A stretch of DNA of 64,000 nucleotides from Cryptomeria japonica (lineage: Eukaryota > Streptophyta > Pinopsida > Cupressales > Cupressaceae). The notes under the pieces were generated by a model that was not told where the DNA came from, ran no database searches, and saw nothing but the letters and a program-made list of their open reading frames with translations. Below are positions 1 through 11,278 of the stretch, piece by piece. The DNA is taken from NCBI RefSeq assembly GCF_030272615.1, contig NC_081414.1, positions 53,403,636 to 53,467,635 on the forward strand, read 5' to 3'. Both the position numbers and the translations under genes were made by a program. Within the stretch, counting starts at the first letter, position 1. The number at the start of each line of letters is the position of its first letter.

Positions 1-1801
1 TTTGTTGCCAAAATTACAAACACTTAAGGTTAAGAGCCATTTGGGGGGGAATTATTGTCAAGTAAGGTCGATAATGGTTGACAACAATTTCTACCCACAC
101 ATTTCACGACATAATTCAAACAACTCGGAGAGTGGACTTATCCTCTCCTACTTTACTTATGCAACTATGAAATCAAGGGGGTGTGCACTTGAAAAGTGGC
201 CAACACCCATCCTTTTAATTAAAATTTAGAAAAAGGGAAGTTATCTCATTCCATATTACTTATTTATATTTACTTACTAGTCAAATTATGGCATATCACA
301 ACCTTCGATCTCTCCAATCTAAATAAACCATCTTACCATCCCAATATCCAGTTACCCAGTTACGGTATAATATAAGGATGTCCAATAATTACCAATGTCT
401 TAAGACTCCCGTAAATTCCAAGTTCTCCCTTAGCTAACCACATAATGCGGTTCCTTATCAATGTTCACATAAAATATTTTATACTACCAACTAATTCTCA
501 TTTAAGCTTTGGTATTATATTAATGTTATACTATCATTTCCTAAGCCATTTCCATCTGCACGTTGTTTCATCCATACTTAATGTTTTTCGCATACTTTCA
601 CACTTGAGTGCCAAAATTTGCAAAGCTTCTTTGATTGTGCCTAGTAGTTGAACTGTGTTACATATTGTCTTGTACCTAGCAGCTAACCATGATTGGGTTG
701 CACTTTTCTTCTTAGTTTTCTGAACGAATATTAGTTACTTATTCCTAGATTATAAGATCTTAATTCTTTTACACCCCTTGTACTTCAATGGGGATTTTTG
801 TATGATTCCTAAATCAACTCTACTCTCTCTTCCATTATTTACTTTTTCCAAGATTATCTTCCCATACAGGAACTAGTTGAGGTTTTACTTGCTTGTTTCC
901 CCAATTATATAACCATGGATGAACTTAGGGTTTATTGTGTTCTTTACCCAAAATGTTCATGCCTCCTTTTTACTTATTTATCTTACCTATAGTATTACTA
1001 GGGTTTTCTGATCAAGGGAATTTCCATTCATCATTTTAGTTCTCATCTTCAGGGTTATCCGACTCTAGCTCCATTATATTGCTACAAACATTGTCCAACA
1101 AATGCTCTTAATAAGAACTCTAGCATGACCACAATCTTAAGGTACCTAGTCATTAGGATAGGTTAGTGCTTTTATCTAAGATTCGCAAGAGTTCCTTTTA
1201 ATTCTTCCTCATTTATGTCTCCAATGATGGCCTTGATCTTTTTAACCATCATAATTTCACATAGCTTAAAACTCAACTTGAACTGTCTTAGTCTTATTTA
1301 TCTTGTTTATGGTGCCTTCATCTAAGGTCTAATTTATCTCGCTTGATTTGCCATGTCAAGAACATATCTCGATGGCTGACATTCCTTTAGTTACCATCAG
1401 AGGTATTTTATTGAAAGATTAACTCCTCATACTTGACTTGATTAGGGCAGTTATTGCGTTTTAGGTTCCAATTGAATGGTAACCCCATAAGTACTAAAGA
1501 ACTAAATTCCGTTAATAAACACCGAAATTACTTCATATGAATAATTAGTTGAATATTTTGCAGCCTTTGGGGTTTTATTTAAGCCATAAATATTGTGACT
1601 AATAAGATCAAATTTCAAAGTTTTTAGTGACCCTTGGAACCCCTTGAATTGATATATGTTGATCTATTGATCCACAAGAATTTTCACTTATGTTTCACTT
1701 TGTTATTTTGCAAGTTTTCCACCTAGGTGTTATACTTCAAACCATAGTTTGTTTTCAACTAAGTTATGAATGTAGCCCATGTTCACCAGTGTATGAAACT
1801 A
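1..1801 (-). mobile_element. Probable degraded internal region of a minus-strand LTR retrotransposon
   Basis: No reading frame of convincing length or family resemblance is present in this AT-rich stretch. It is assigned to an element only because it lies immediately downstream, on the minus strand, of a primer-binding-site and LTR-edge signature at 1802-1819. Short open frames here do not resemble gag or pol, so this is either a leader or an eroded coding region. The left end continues outside the window. Confidence 0.3.
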
Positions 1802-1819
1802 GGGCTCTGATACCAAAAT
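1802..1819 (-). other. Initiator-Met tRNA primer-binding site next to an LTR edge
   Basis: Read on the minus strand, 1815-1802 gives TGGTATCAGAGCCC, the standard plant primer site complementary to initiator methionine tRNA. Three bases separate it from a plus-strand TGTCATGCCC at 1819, which reads as the end of an LTR on the minus strand. Many Ty3/gypsy chromovirus and Ty1/copia elements share this primer, so the superfamily is not decided. The LTR would extend to the right; its far end was not located. Confidence 0.6.
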
Positions 1820-2709
1820 GTCATGCCCAAACTTTGAGGGCAAAACACAACCAACAATTTTTTTTTTTTAAAACACTAAATTACATGCAAAAATTTCTTA
1901 AATAGTTGTGATAACTTAACAAGTTGTTCCAAACGAATTCTATATTGATATTAAATACTAACATAGCAAATAAATTTCATGACGGTATTATTAAATTCTC
2001 TCGAAAGTTCCTTTCCTTTTAGTTGCGCTTGTTAGTACTTAATTTGATCCATATCTACTAAACAGGCATTACTATAATTGCCGGGTTTGATATCAATTAA
2101 TTACTAAATGCCAACACTATTACTAATTCATTTCATTAATATTTTCTAATTGAGTAGATGCAATTAAGGTGCCAAACATCTTTAAGTTAATTAATTTATC
2201 TGATGAAAGACTCCACTTGGGTTAACAGGGTTTGCAGGTTTTAGTCCATCTTATAGAAGAGAAAATAATTTACGCCACTTCAAATTTTCTCTTAGGATAA
2301 ATATTTAATTAAAATGCTCTGTTAATTATTAAAAATAAAACACATTAAGATCTCTAGAGCATAGCTATATATCTTAAATCAAGTTGTCATATTTTCCTTT
2401 ATCAAATATTAAATATTATAAGTTCATTATTCTTATAAAATTCACTATTCTCATTACCTCTTGGTTTAGATTTAAACAACTTAAACACTATAAGAAGAAA
2501 AAGAGTCCATCTTCTTTAAAAGAATTTACTAAATGGTGTATAATGCTTACCTAAACATTTCCCAGATTAAATAGCTAATAAAAGTACTTCTCACTTATAC
2601 ATATCCCAACGTGATAATAATAATGTTATAGATTAATTCATTTAATTTCCAAACTAATCCATTGGGCTAAATAATCACTTAATGTATACTCCCATTATAA
2701 ATCTTATTC

Positions 2710-2779
<70 letters not shown>

Positions 2780-2927
2780 TCATTAACACCTATACATAGG
2801 TAAATATTTATTTTCTCAAATATGTCTCCCCTCAAAACCTAATTACACCATAACATGGAAACCTAATTAAAAAAACAATATAAAATACCCTTTCATGTAT
2901 TCCTTTTTATTATTATTTTATTTTGAT
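1820..2927. other. Probable LTR sequence, no gene
   Basis: AT-rich sequence beginning at the LTR edge at 1819. No open frame of interest. It contains a long AT dinucleotide run. The outer LTR boundary and a target duplication were not found. Confidence 0.35.
2713..2777. repeat. (AT)n microsatellite
   Basis: An uninterrupted AT dinucleotide run of about 65 bases. Confidence 0.95.
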
Positions 2928-2951
2928 ACCCTAACCCCATCGGGTTAGGGT
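2928..2951. other. Perfect hairpin built from telomere-like repeats
   Basis: ACCCTAACCC at 2928-2937 and GGGTTAGGGT at 2942-2951 are exact reverse complements around a CATC loop. Each arm contains the plant telomere-type motif CCCTAA/TTAGGG. Function unknown; it could be a telo-box-like promoter element or chance. Confidence 0.7.
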
Positions 2952-3070
2952 TTTATTTTTTTTGCCTTGATGTTGTAGGGAGCCGATCGGAAGGAATGGC
3001 GGAGAGGGTCGAGGAGGTGGCGGAGCAAATGAATGGTGGAGGCGGAGGTTTTGGGGGGCTCATGCCCTGG

Positions 3071-3285
3071 CGCCACTGTGTACCCCCACAGTGGCGGCTG
3101 AGTACCGTCCACTATGGGAATACACAGTAGCGGGCTGGGCCCTTTCCACCACGGTTACCCACAGTGGGAGGCCCCGACCTCCACTGTGGCTTCCCACAGT
3201 GGTGGCCTCCGTGCCACCACTGTGTGGAGTCATAGTGGCGGCCGAGCCACTACCAGCCCATTGTGCATACACACAGTGGGTTCAG
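3071..3285. repeat. Cluster of short GC-rich palindromes (CCACTGTGG / CCACAGTGG)
   Basis: A GC-rich island in AT-rich DNA. The clearest hairpins are CGCCACTGTG at 3071-3080 paired with 3087-3096, and CCACTGTGG at 3181-3189 paired with 3194-3202. Degenerate versions lie around 3109-3130, 3214-3240 and 3270-3280. Frames through the patch are low-complexity and open on both strands, which fits repeats rather than a gene. Confidence 0.75.
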
Positions 3286-3341
3286 CCCTTGCATACCGAA
3301 ACCCCCTTTTTTTGGGTTGTTTTTTTTAATTATTATTTTTA

Positions 3342-3343
<2 letters not shown>

Positions 3344-3374
<31 letters not shown>
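3344..3374. repeat. (AT)n microsatellite
   Basis: AT dinucleotide run of about 31 bases directly downstream of the palindrome-rich patch. Confidence 0.95.
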
Positions 3375-3376
<2 letters not shown>

Positions 3377-3844
3377 TTCATTTATATATTTGGATATGTT
3401 CATTTATATATTTATAAATCCCTTTTTTTATTTTATTTAATAACAAATATAGGGCATTTTCTTAGAAAATAAATGTTGATATATATTTATATTGAAACAT
3501 TTTAACAAATCAGATAAACACTTCAGTTTTGGATCTTTGTATTTATTTCCTTTTAATCAAACTCCTAGTTGCAAAAATAAAATAGATGGATTATTTAATT
3601 ATGGATCTACTTTCTGCAAGAATAAATTGATTTTTTAGAATTAAATATACTTAACATAGCATCCTTAGAAAATTTTATTTCAATCAGTCTGATTAACAAA
3701 AGATTCTATTTCCGCAAGAAACCAACGACAAAATTTGACAAATCTAATAGTAACTAATTTAAACCTATATTTCTAGTAAATAAAACTTAGAGATGACAAT
3801 AATATTTCTTTTGATTTTATTCTTTGCTAATATTTAAATAACAG
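3375..3844. other. AT-rich stretch, nothing recognised
   Basis: No gene, repeat family or element boundary was recognised between the AT microsatellite and the solo LTR S1. Its last five bases (3840-3844, AACAG) are the left target duplication of S1. Confidence 0.6.
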
Positions 3845-4429
3845 TGTAGCTAGGAAATGTGGAAATCATCAGAGCAAATAGCTAATTGGACTAGTTCAAT
3901 CACGAAAACTAAAATGCAGTGATAACAATCCTAAAAACATTCAATGAAAACATGAAGACAAGACATTCTAAATGAAATCTAAGCAAACCAAATGCAGATG
4001 TCTCCTTCATGTGGCTCCATTGTCCTTCTTTCTCCTTCAAATTGCTTTGTTTTGTGGATCTCACCTTCAAGTGCATAAACCTAATATGAAAGAAAGATTG
4101 ACGAGATGACAACATAAGGGTACTAGAAGCGTGATTGATTCGACCAGATCTTTTGATTGAAGAAACTCATCCAATTTATAAACAAATTGGAGAGAGGACA
4201 AGATTAGCATGAAATTGATATTAGAGGCAATTGATTTCAAAAATGGAAAAATTGAGTTGAAGAAAGAAGGTTATGACACCTTCTATGTCATGAATTATGA
4301 CATATTGCCAATGCAAAGGTTAGAGGACTAAAAACTTTATGACATCTTGCTATGCCAACAGTATGACGCATGAGAAATTCATGCTTCCACCGAAGCAAAA
4401 AAATAGGGAGAGACTAGAGAGAAATTAAT

Positions 4430-4560
4430 TAGGTGGAAATTGAATTTGACAAATTAGAAAATAGGTGGAAATTAGGAATTAGGAAAATTAGGAAATTAGA
4501 AAATTAGAAATGATGTGGAAATTAGGAAATTAGAAATTGATGAAATTAGAAAATTAGATG
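4430..4560. repeat. AATTAG-rich simple-sequence tract in S1
   Basis: Imperfect reiteration of GAAATTAG-like words inside the solo LTR. A related but shorter tract is in S2 near 25575-25680. Confidence 0.7.
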
Positions 4561-4920
4561 AATTAATTAATAATTTTTCATTCATTAATTAATTCACAAA
4601 AAGAGGGGGAATTAATTAGCCAATTAAATAAATATTTAATTGTGACAAGAAGACTTAGGATAAATAAATAAATTATTTAACCTAGAGGGAAAATGGAGAA
4701 AAAATGACAAACAAGGTTAAATAAATAAATCATGAAACCCTAGAAGATAAATTAGAAATGCAAGGACAACAATTAGGTCTTGATGTAAGATTGATTTGAT
4801 GTCGATTCGATCATGATTAAATGATTCATACTGATAAGTGATTTGATTGATAATTGTGCCAATTGACGAGGAACAATGACTAATTGATCCAAATTGACAT
4901 GATTGAGAAGGATGATGATC

Positions 4921-5160
4921 GATGACAAATTGATCGCGAGACAAAAAGATTGAAAATAACAACGATTGATGACAAATCGATCACAAGTCGACAAGATTGA
5001 AAATAACAATGATCAATGACAAATCAATCGCAAGTCGATAAGATTGAAAATGAAAACGGTCAATGACAAATCGATTGCAAAATGACAAGATTGATAAGAG
5101 GACAATGATCGATGAAAAATTGATTGCAAAATGACAAGATTGATAAGAGGACAAAACCCT
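4921..5160. repeat. 47-49 bp tandem array inside solo LTR S1
   Basis: The core GATGACAAATCGATCGCAAG recurs with start points near 4921, 4968, 5015, 5062 and 5111, a spacing of 47, 47, 47 and 49 bp. The homologous array in S2 has about four units, which accounts for much of the 112-bp length difference between the two solo LTRs. Confidence 0.85.
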
Positions 5161-5444
5161 AATTAGGATTGACGATGTCCAAAATGATAACAAATGAGCA
5201 CGCATATTGATGCGATAGGATAAGATTGACCAAAATCATGACTGAAGATTGTTATCGACAAGACCAAATTTGAGAGCGAGATAAATGAAGAATGTAGAAG
5301 GACTCGATGCTCGCAAATGATAAAAACCAAGTGCGTGACATAGAAGAAATGTTAATGCGATGCAAAAACCCTAAAATAAGGGAATGCACAAATGTTAAAG
5401 TATGATTCCGCAAGCATTGACCAGTTTTAGACATCTACAAACAG

Positions 5445-7965
5445 ATTTAGATAACTAAGTTTTGCATTCCCATGAATAGTTCTAGGATGTTGTATTATCA
5501 ACCTACTACATGCATGCAATTCAATTTCATTTCTTTACTAATATTTTTCTTTAAATGCATAAAGGAATGAACACATTTCTTTCTTTTCAAAGCATCCTAT
5601 ACACAACAAATATTTATTTCAAAACTAAAAACTAGAAATAATCATTTCTTTTCTGCAATATAACATAAATAAATATCACATATCTTTAAATCATATTCCC
5701 AAGTCTTTATTGTCATTTTACAAATAGGTCTCTCATTTCAAATAGATGAGGACTTTCAAAGAATATTAATTACATTTACAACATTTTTCTGCAACAATTA
5801 ACTCCAGCCATATCTACATGTCCTGATATTTTCTTCTAACAACCTGCAAATAAAACAAAGAGATGACCATGGAGTGCTCACCTCCCAGCCTAGGCTAACT
5901 AGTAGCCACCCCCGAGCTCGGAGAACCAATCCCTAGACAGGATTACACACATGTAATACAAAAGACAAGGGAAAACAATAGCTTAAACACAATCCCAACC
6001 CAGGCTACATTGCACCACACATTTGTGATGTCTTTTGAAGGGTGGTAGTGGACCAAGTACCCTGAGGAGATTGCAAGTATGGTAAAACATATAGCCACCT
6101 CATGGAAAAACAAAACATATAGCCACCTCATGGCAAACCAAATACATCAAGTATAACAACCCCATATTCCTTATGCCCCCCAAGGCATTCATGGCTTATT
6201 TTCCCTCCTTATGACCCCCAATGCATAAACAAGCCATGCAGCAACGATCACATAAAATCCCTTGTGATCACTCTCATAATGAGAACCTCTCACTCGAGGG
6301 TTGTCACTTCTACCACCCACAAGCCCATCCTCTCTCCCAAGAGTAGGAGGTCTTGTTTACTCCCAAAACACATACATTGAATAAGCACAAAACACTAAGT
6401 AAATTTCCAAGAAATACATGCACGAAAACCAGTCTTTCTCATATGCATTTTTCTTTAAAAACAACATACAATAAGAAAACATTACAAGAAAAGTAGAACC
6501 AACCTTAAACTACCCAAAGGTATGCTAGTTTTGTTGAGGATGAGTAGCCCAGTTGCACAAGAGTTCTCTTTCTACCCTTAGCTAGAATTCTAAATCTCAA
6601 ATCTATCTTTTTCTTTTCAAAATTCTTTTGTCTCCAAAAATGGAGAGTGGGTGATTACCCCCAAAAATCTCTCTTTCTTGTTTAAGAAGATACTAGTGTG
6701 AGTTCTCTCAAGTTTCTAAAACTGAAAAGGAAAGTAAGGTAAAATGGAAAAGGGAACTCTCATTTGAAAAGGAAGGTTCACAACTTAGTTCAAGTCATCC
6801 AATTTCAATTTTCGCACAACTTAGAAAAGTCACCTTTTAGGGTGTCTAAAAGGTCACATGGGAGTAGAAACTTGCCTAAAATTACCCCTAACCCTTAGGT
6901 ATACCTTATGGGCTTTAGGAAACCCTATTAAACTACCCCTAGGTGTCCATTTAACCCTTTTTTAACCCCTTTGAAGTTTATTTTCGGGTCAAATCTATGT
7001 TGACCATCCCAAAGATTCTTTAGTCAAGGTATTTATGGAATCACATTATATTAATTGAAAAAGCTATAGTTAAACAATTCCCTCCAAGAGACAATTTAAA
7101 AACTCAAACATAAATCCACACATGTGTCAAGTGACACAAAGAAAATAATTTTACAAAATTATACATGAAATCATGTCTCTTGTTGGATTTAAATAAATCA
7201 ATTAAATAACACATAACACACATCCATCATTTACTATTACGAATAAAATAGGACACAAACGGGGTGTTGTCTCTCCAAATAGACAAAGCCTGGTTTTACG
7301 AACATACATAGGTCTAGGTTTGGTTCTCCATAATATTTCCATGGTCACATGGATATCTTTTCCTATGCAACTCAATCACACATTAGTAATTTCGAATAAC
7401 CTCATATAATATAAAGCACATGAATAAAAATACACATCAAACACTCTGCATACAATTATACGCTTACACAAACCAATACATCTTATATCCAAGTAAATCC
7501 ACATAATCAATTATCACAATTCTCATAATTTTACTCCATACATAAAACATGCATTCTATTTCTATAATCATAGTAAAGTCTTGCAATTCCAATAATGACA
7601 TACACTATCTCAAATTCATCCTATTCTAGAATCATGTAGAGTCCTATATCATAAAGCATATAAATGAAGCATCAATCCTACATCAATTTTATCCAAATCA
7701 TGGAATTCGATAAGTTCTAAATCCAGGTATAGCTGACATACATCAGATCAAGATTATCCAATCAGTGGATCTTTTAGGTTTTCAATTCATAATACATCAA
7801 AGTATACACCACCGGGTGAAATAACTCTATAACTTGGTTCAATTTCTTTTCTCAAAAATCTATCGGTCTAACATGGTCCATTCTATTGTATTTTATAGCA
7901 TTTATAAATAGGGTCAAACATGGTCAACTAAGTTAATCAAAGCTTGGTTTGGGGAAGGCCTTACA
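5445..7965. other. No gene or element boundary recognised
   Basis: AT-rich unique-looking sequence. Open frames are short and show no family resemblance. One short duplication is visible: a 22-bp unit at 6084-6105 is repeated at 6112-6133. The right limit is set by the onset of similarity to family-A LTRs. Confidence 0.5.
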
Positions 7966-8155
7966 GGTTTCCTTGTTAAATCCTTATGTCATGGTGTGCT
8001 TTTCATGTGGATGTTTTTAATTCTGTTTATTTCATTATTTCTTGCATACCGGTACACTATTATAATATGTTCTGCATGTTTTAAGATAAGAAATTCTATA
8101 TATCGGTCAGATATTGATTCACCCCTCCCTCTCAGTATCTGTGGGAATCCTAACA
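7966..8155 (+). mobile_element. 3'-terminal fragment of a family-A LTR
   Basis: From about 7966 the sequence matches the last 190 bases of the family-A LTRs found at A2, A3 and A4, and stops at the same terminal CCTAACA (8155). It carries the U5 hairpin arms AGATATTGA (8109-8117) and TCAGTATCT (8132-8140). No primer site follows, so this is a 3' LTR or solo LTR whose left part has been lost or replaced. Confidence 0.8.
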
Positions 8156-9589
8156 TATACAACACAACCAATAAAACTAATTTTATTAATCTGCTTCAAT
8201 TCACTTTTGCTTCTATCCATTGCTATGCCTAAACAACCATTCATGGTGCTAACTTCAACTTTTGCATAATTGCAGATTGCAACTCTCACTCTTTCTCCAC
8301 AAACAATGTTGATACATTGATCATTTAGTACAACCTTGACACTTCCCCTCGTAAATTGGTTTATTTACAACATCAATTTCCCACATACAATAATAACCTT
8401 TCAATTGCTTTTATCATTGTTTGCATTTCAATAGTTGCGATGGATTTTGTTAGGTCTCTCTTCCTCCCTAAATTCACCATTTATAAATTAACTATTCATT
8501 AAATTCAAGTGCGATGTTAGATTGCAACAGGCATAAGACAATGCTATCATATTCAATCCATTACAAAATCTCCAGAAAAAAATAAGGTGAATTTTGACAC
8601 CATGACTTTCACTTAGATTATGTTGTCTGCATTCAATGAGCTATTTGTTTATTGAATTGTAATTATCAATTTTGAATTCTTCTTCCTTCTTCAATTTCTT
8701 ATTCTGCAAAAGCAATGTACAATGCTTGTATGCACCACCATTGATTTCCCAAACAACCTTTGGAATATGCATCAACAAAAAAAAATGTTGCAAAATGTTG
8801 CAACTGTTACCAATATTTCACTTCAAAATGTATATTGGCATCAACAAATTAATCAGTCCCCTAAAGTCTATCGAATTAAGCATTATATTTTTTATTGTCT
8901 CGTGTTACCTAGAATAAAATGTGAGACAATTTGTGTCATGATTAAGCATTTTAAGTTATTAAACTTTTAGCTGGATTTGAATCTCCCATGTTAAGTATTA
9001 TTTTTAAATGATTTTGATTTTAAGGTGCTATTTCTTTGTGCCCAAGTAGTCAAGCTATTATTCTTTTGGCTCACTTTCAATCTTAGAACTATTTCTGCAC
9101 TAAAGAAGAGACACAAATTTGTATTTATGATGCCACATTTTATAAGTTGCTTCTATAGTAGCCTCACTATTGAAATCAATTTTTTTTTATCTTTTTCAAT
9201 TGCAAATTATTATCTTTCAACTTGCTTTAATTTCATAAATTTTATGGTCATTCAACATATTAAATATGAAGGTTAAGACATATTCTCATTTTAATATATT
9301 GATGATTTTCTAATAGTATGTTTTATTTATTATCTATGTGCTTATCTATCTACAAGACTCAAATAATGATTTTTAATGAAATTTTTTAAAAAATTCATAA
9401 ATTTGTGCAAAATAGTCATATATCTTAACAAACATATTATCATTTATCCCCCCCTTTCTTTCATTAACAAGTCTAACTAATATGTCAATAATTTTTGGCC
9501 TATTGTCATTGATGTGATTTGGTCCCACATGTATGTTTTTGGTTTGGTCTAGTAATTTTCTTCTGTACAAGCTATTTCTTTATTATGCA
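8156..9589. other. No gene recognised
   Basis: Low-complexity AT-rich DNA between the family-A LTR fragment and the LTR of element F. The open frames contain no recognisable domain. Confidence 0.5.
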
Positions 9590-10353
9590 ATGTATCTATG
9601 CTTACTTCATGCAGTTTTGAGGTTCGGTATCTACCTTACCGGAAGGTATTTTGGGTTCGGTCCCATTCGGATGTGATGAAGGCATAATCTATAAGGCTTT
9701 TTTGGATCTGATCCTATCAGGATATATTGGAGGCATGTTTTGCAAAGTAGTCTTGGATAAGGATTGAAGTTGACATCTTATGAAGATATTTTTGTTGTTT
9801 CATGTAGATATTTTGGTCTCACCCCTTTCTAATTGAGCTGACTGATCAAAATATTTGGTGCGGATATATATAGCCTTCAGTTTTTCCAGTTAGAGACATG
9901 GTTGTTGAAAAATAAATATTGTGTACATATTGCATATGCAAAAGTTTTGTTTATGTGAATATTGTTATGTAATATATGTATAGTGGATGTATAAAGTAGT
10001 TTACGCACTTCAACAAAATTGTAATCCATGCATATGTTAGATGCAACTCTAACAGTTCAATTTTGTACTCTATCATCTGGTAGTGAGCCCTTTTGTATTT
10101 AGGCAGTGAGCCTCCACTAGCAGTGAGCCAACCCTTTTGTTCTATGTAACCAATTACATATTACATCATTTTTGAGAGATCACTCTCTTCGTGGTTTTTC
10201 TCATATTGAGTTTTCCACGTACAAATCCAGTGTTATGTGTTAATTTCCTTTACTACATTTAAATTATGTTATGTGATTGGCTAGTTAGAAGTTTTAATAA
10301 GTTCAAGGGAATACCGATTCACCTGTCCCTCTTAGTATTCTAAGTATTCAATA
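9590..10353 (+). mobile_element. 5' LTR of a degraded copia-like element (F)
   Basis: The right edge is set by a primer site at 10356-10368 (TGGTATCAAAGCC, one mismatch to the initiator-Met site). Upstream it has the same order of LTR motifs as the other elements here: a phrase ending in a Trp-rich GTGGTTTTTC box near 10190, then the C-rich hairpin region at 10315-10335, then the LTR end. It most resembles the LTR of element D. The left boundary is approximate and no target duplication was found. Confidence 0.6.
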
Positions 10354-10420
10354 ATTGGTATCAAAGCCAAGTCCTTTGGAAGAGTTTAACCACTTGAAGG
10401 AGATCTAGAAAGTTGAACTT

Positions 10421-10707
10421 ATGGATTTAAGCGAAGATCTTAGGAATGCTCTTGAGGATATTGAGGCAGTAGAAAATGAAAACAAAGATTTGATAGAAAA
10501 TATCCAACTGGCAAATGAATGCATTGAGAAGCCAAGATAACATATCCAGAAGATTAAAATAAGGCATAAAGAATTCAGTGAAGAACTTAAGCAAGCAAAC
10601 AACACTATTGTAGATGTGAAAGTAAAAAATGAAGACAATGAGAAGACCAAGGAGCATTTGAACAAAATGATTGCTGGTTCACATATTTTATTCCCTTCGA
10701 AAATATA
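10421..10707 (+). pseudogene. N-terminal gag-like coiled-coil remnant of element F
   Basis: A start codon at 10421 lies about 50 bases after the primer site, where ORF1 or gag begins in the other elements here. The frame encodes a Glu/Lys/Asn-rich amphipathic stretch that looks like a coiled coil. It has an in-frame TAA at 10538-10540 and then reads on to a stop near 10707. No zinc knuckle or enzyme domain follows, so the rest of the element is missing. It resembles the charged N-terminal part of ORF1 in families A and B more than a copia capsid, but the similarity is compositional only. Confidence 0.45.
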
Positions 10708-11029
10708 ACAATATAACTCTATGCCCACATAAGAGAACAAGTTATCAATCAATGGTTTTATAAGTTGTGAATGTTCCTGCAACTTTCCTCTGAATTTTAG
10801 AGGTACAACTCCCTCTTATGATATGATTTTGAGATTTTGTAGGGTGTGATTTTAACCAAAAAGAAGGAAAGGCAAGATTTCATATAAATAAAGAGGAATA
10901 ACATAAAATTTATTTTTCGTGGTCCTCATAACAAAGTATAAAGATTAATCACCATATATCTCATAAAGAAGTAATTCATTAGTATCCATACAAAGATTTA
11001 TACCAAACATGATCATTATATACATATAG
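10708..11029. other. No gene; junction between element F and element A2
   Basis: AT-rich sequence with no recognised coding content. The left part of the A2 5' LTR is absent here, so an unrecognised deletion or rearrangement lies near 11020-11030. Confidence 0.5.
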
Positions 11030-11207
11030 TGTTATGGTGTTCTTTCCATGTTGTCTTTATTGTTCACATTTACTGCATTAATTCTTGCTTACCGGTACAT
11101 TGCTTTGGAATGCAAATTACTTAATAAGGTCAAATATTCTGTTAACTGGTTAGATACTGATTCATCACCCCCTCTCAGTATCTTTGGGACTATCATTAAT
11201 CCTAAAA
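11030..11207 (+). repeat. Truncated 5' LTR of A2
   Basis: Matches the final 178 bases of the 3' LTR at 16316-17087, including the sequence GGGACTATCATTAATCCTAA near the end, which is specific to A2 among the family copies. The shared variant shows that both LTRs belong to one insertion. Confidence 0.85.
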
Positions 11208-11209
11208 AT

Positions 11210-11222
11210 TGGTATCAGAGCC
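11210..11222 (+). other. Primer-binding site of A2
   Basis: TGGTATCAGAGCC, a full match to the initiator-Met tRNA primer site, two bases after the LTR end. Confidence 0.9.
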
Positions 11223-11278
11223 TGGTCCTCTATTTTCAAAAGTCTAACAACTTGAGGAAGATTCTGACACCGGTACAA

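Larger units (their letters stand above)
3845..5439. mobile_element. Solo LTR S1 of family S, with perfect 5-bp target duplication
   Basis: The unit starts TGTAGC and ends CTACA, so it has the TG...CA ends and short inverted termini of an LTR. It is flanked by AACAG on both sides (3840-3844 and 5440-5444). No primer site, purine tract or coding region is attached, so this is a solo LTR of 1,595 bp, normally produced by recombination between the two LTRs of a full element. A second member, S2 (24984-26466), matches along its whole length. The interior holds AT-rich AATTAG-type repeats (about 4430-4560) and a 47-49 bp tandem array. Transcriptional orientation could not be set. Confidence 0.9.

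Noticed and set aside
3060-3342. Open frames on both strands through the GC-rich patch (70-83 residues)
   Set aside because: The frames are open because the sequence is a reiterated palindromic word; the translations are low-complexity and mutually overlapping.
4921-5160. Possible CRISPR-like array with regular spacing
   Set aside because: Whole 47-49 bp units are repeated with no unique spacers, inside a plant LTR; it is a minisatellite.
4717-5205. Minus-strand open frames rich in Ser, Ile and Phe
   Set aside because: They are translations of the 47-49 bp tandem array and recur in the same place in S2 (25818-26229).
7989-8232. Short hydrophobic open frames in the family-A LTR end (also at 17636-17920, 22604-22903 and 59342-59632)
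   Set aside because: They are translations of the same LTR U5 region in several copies and on both strands; no sign of coding constraint.
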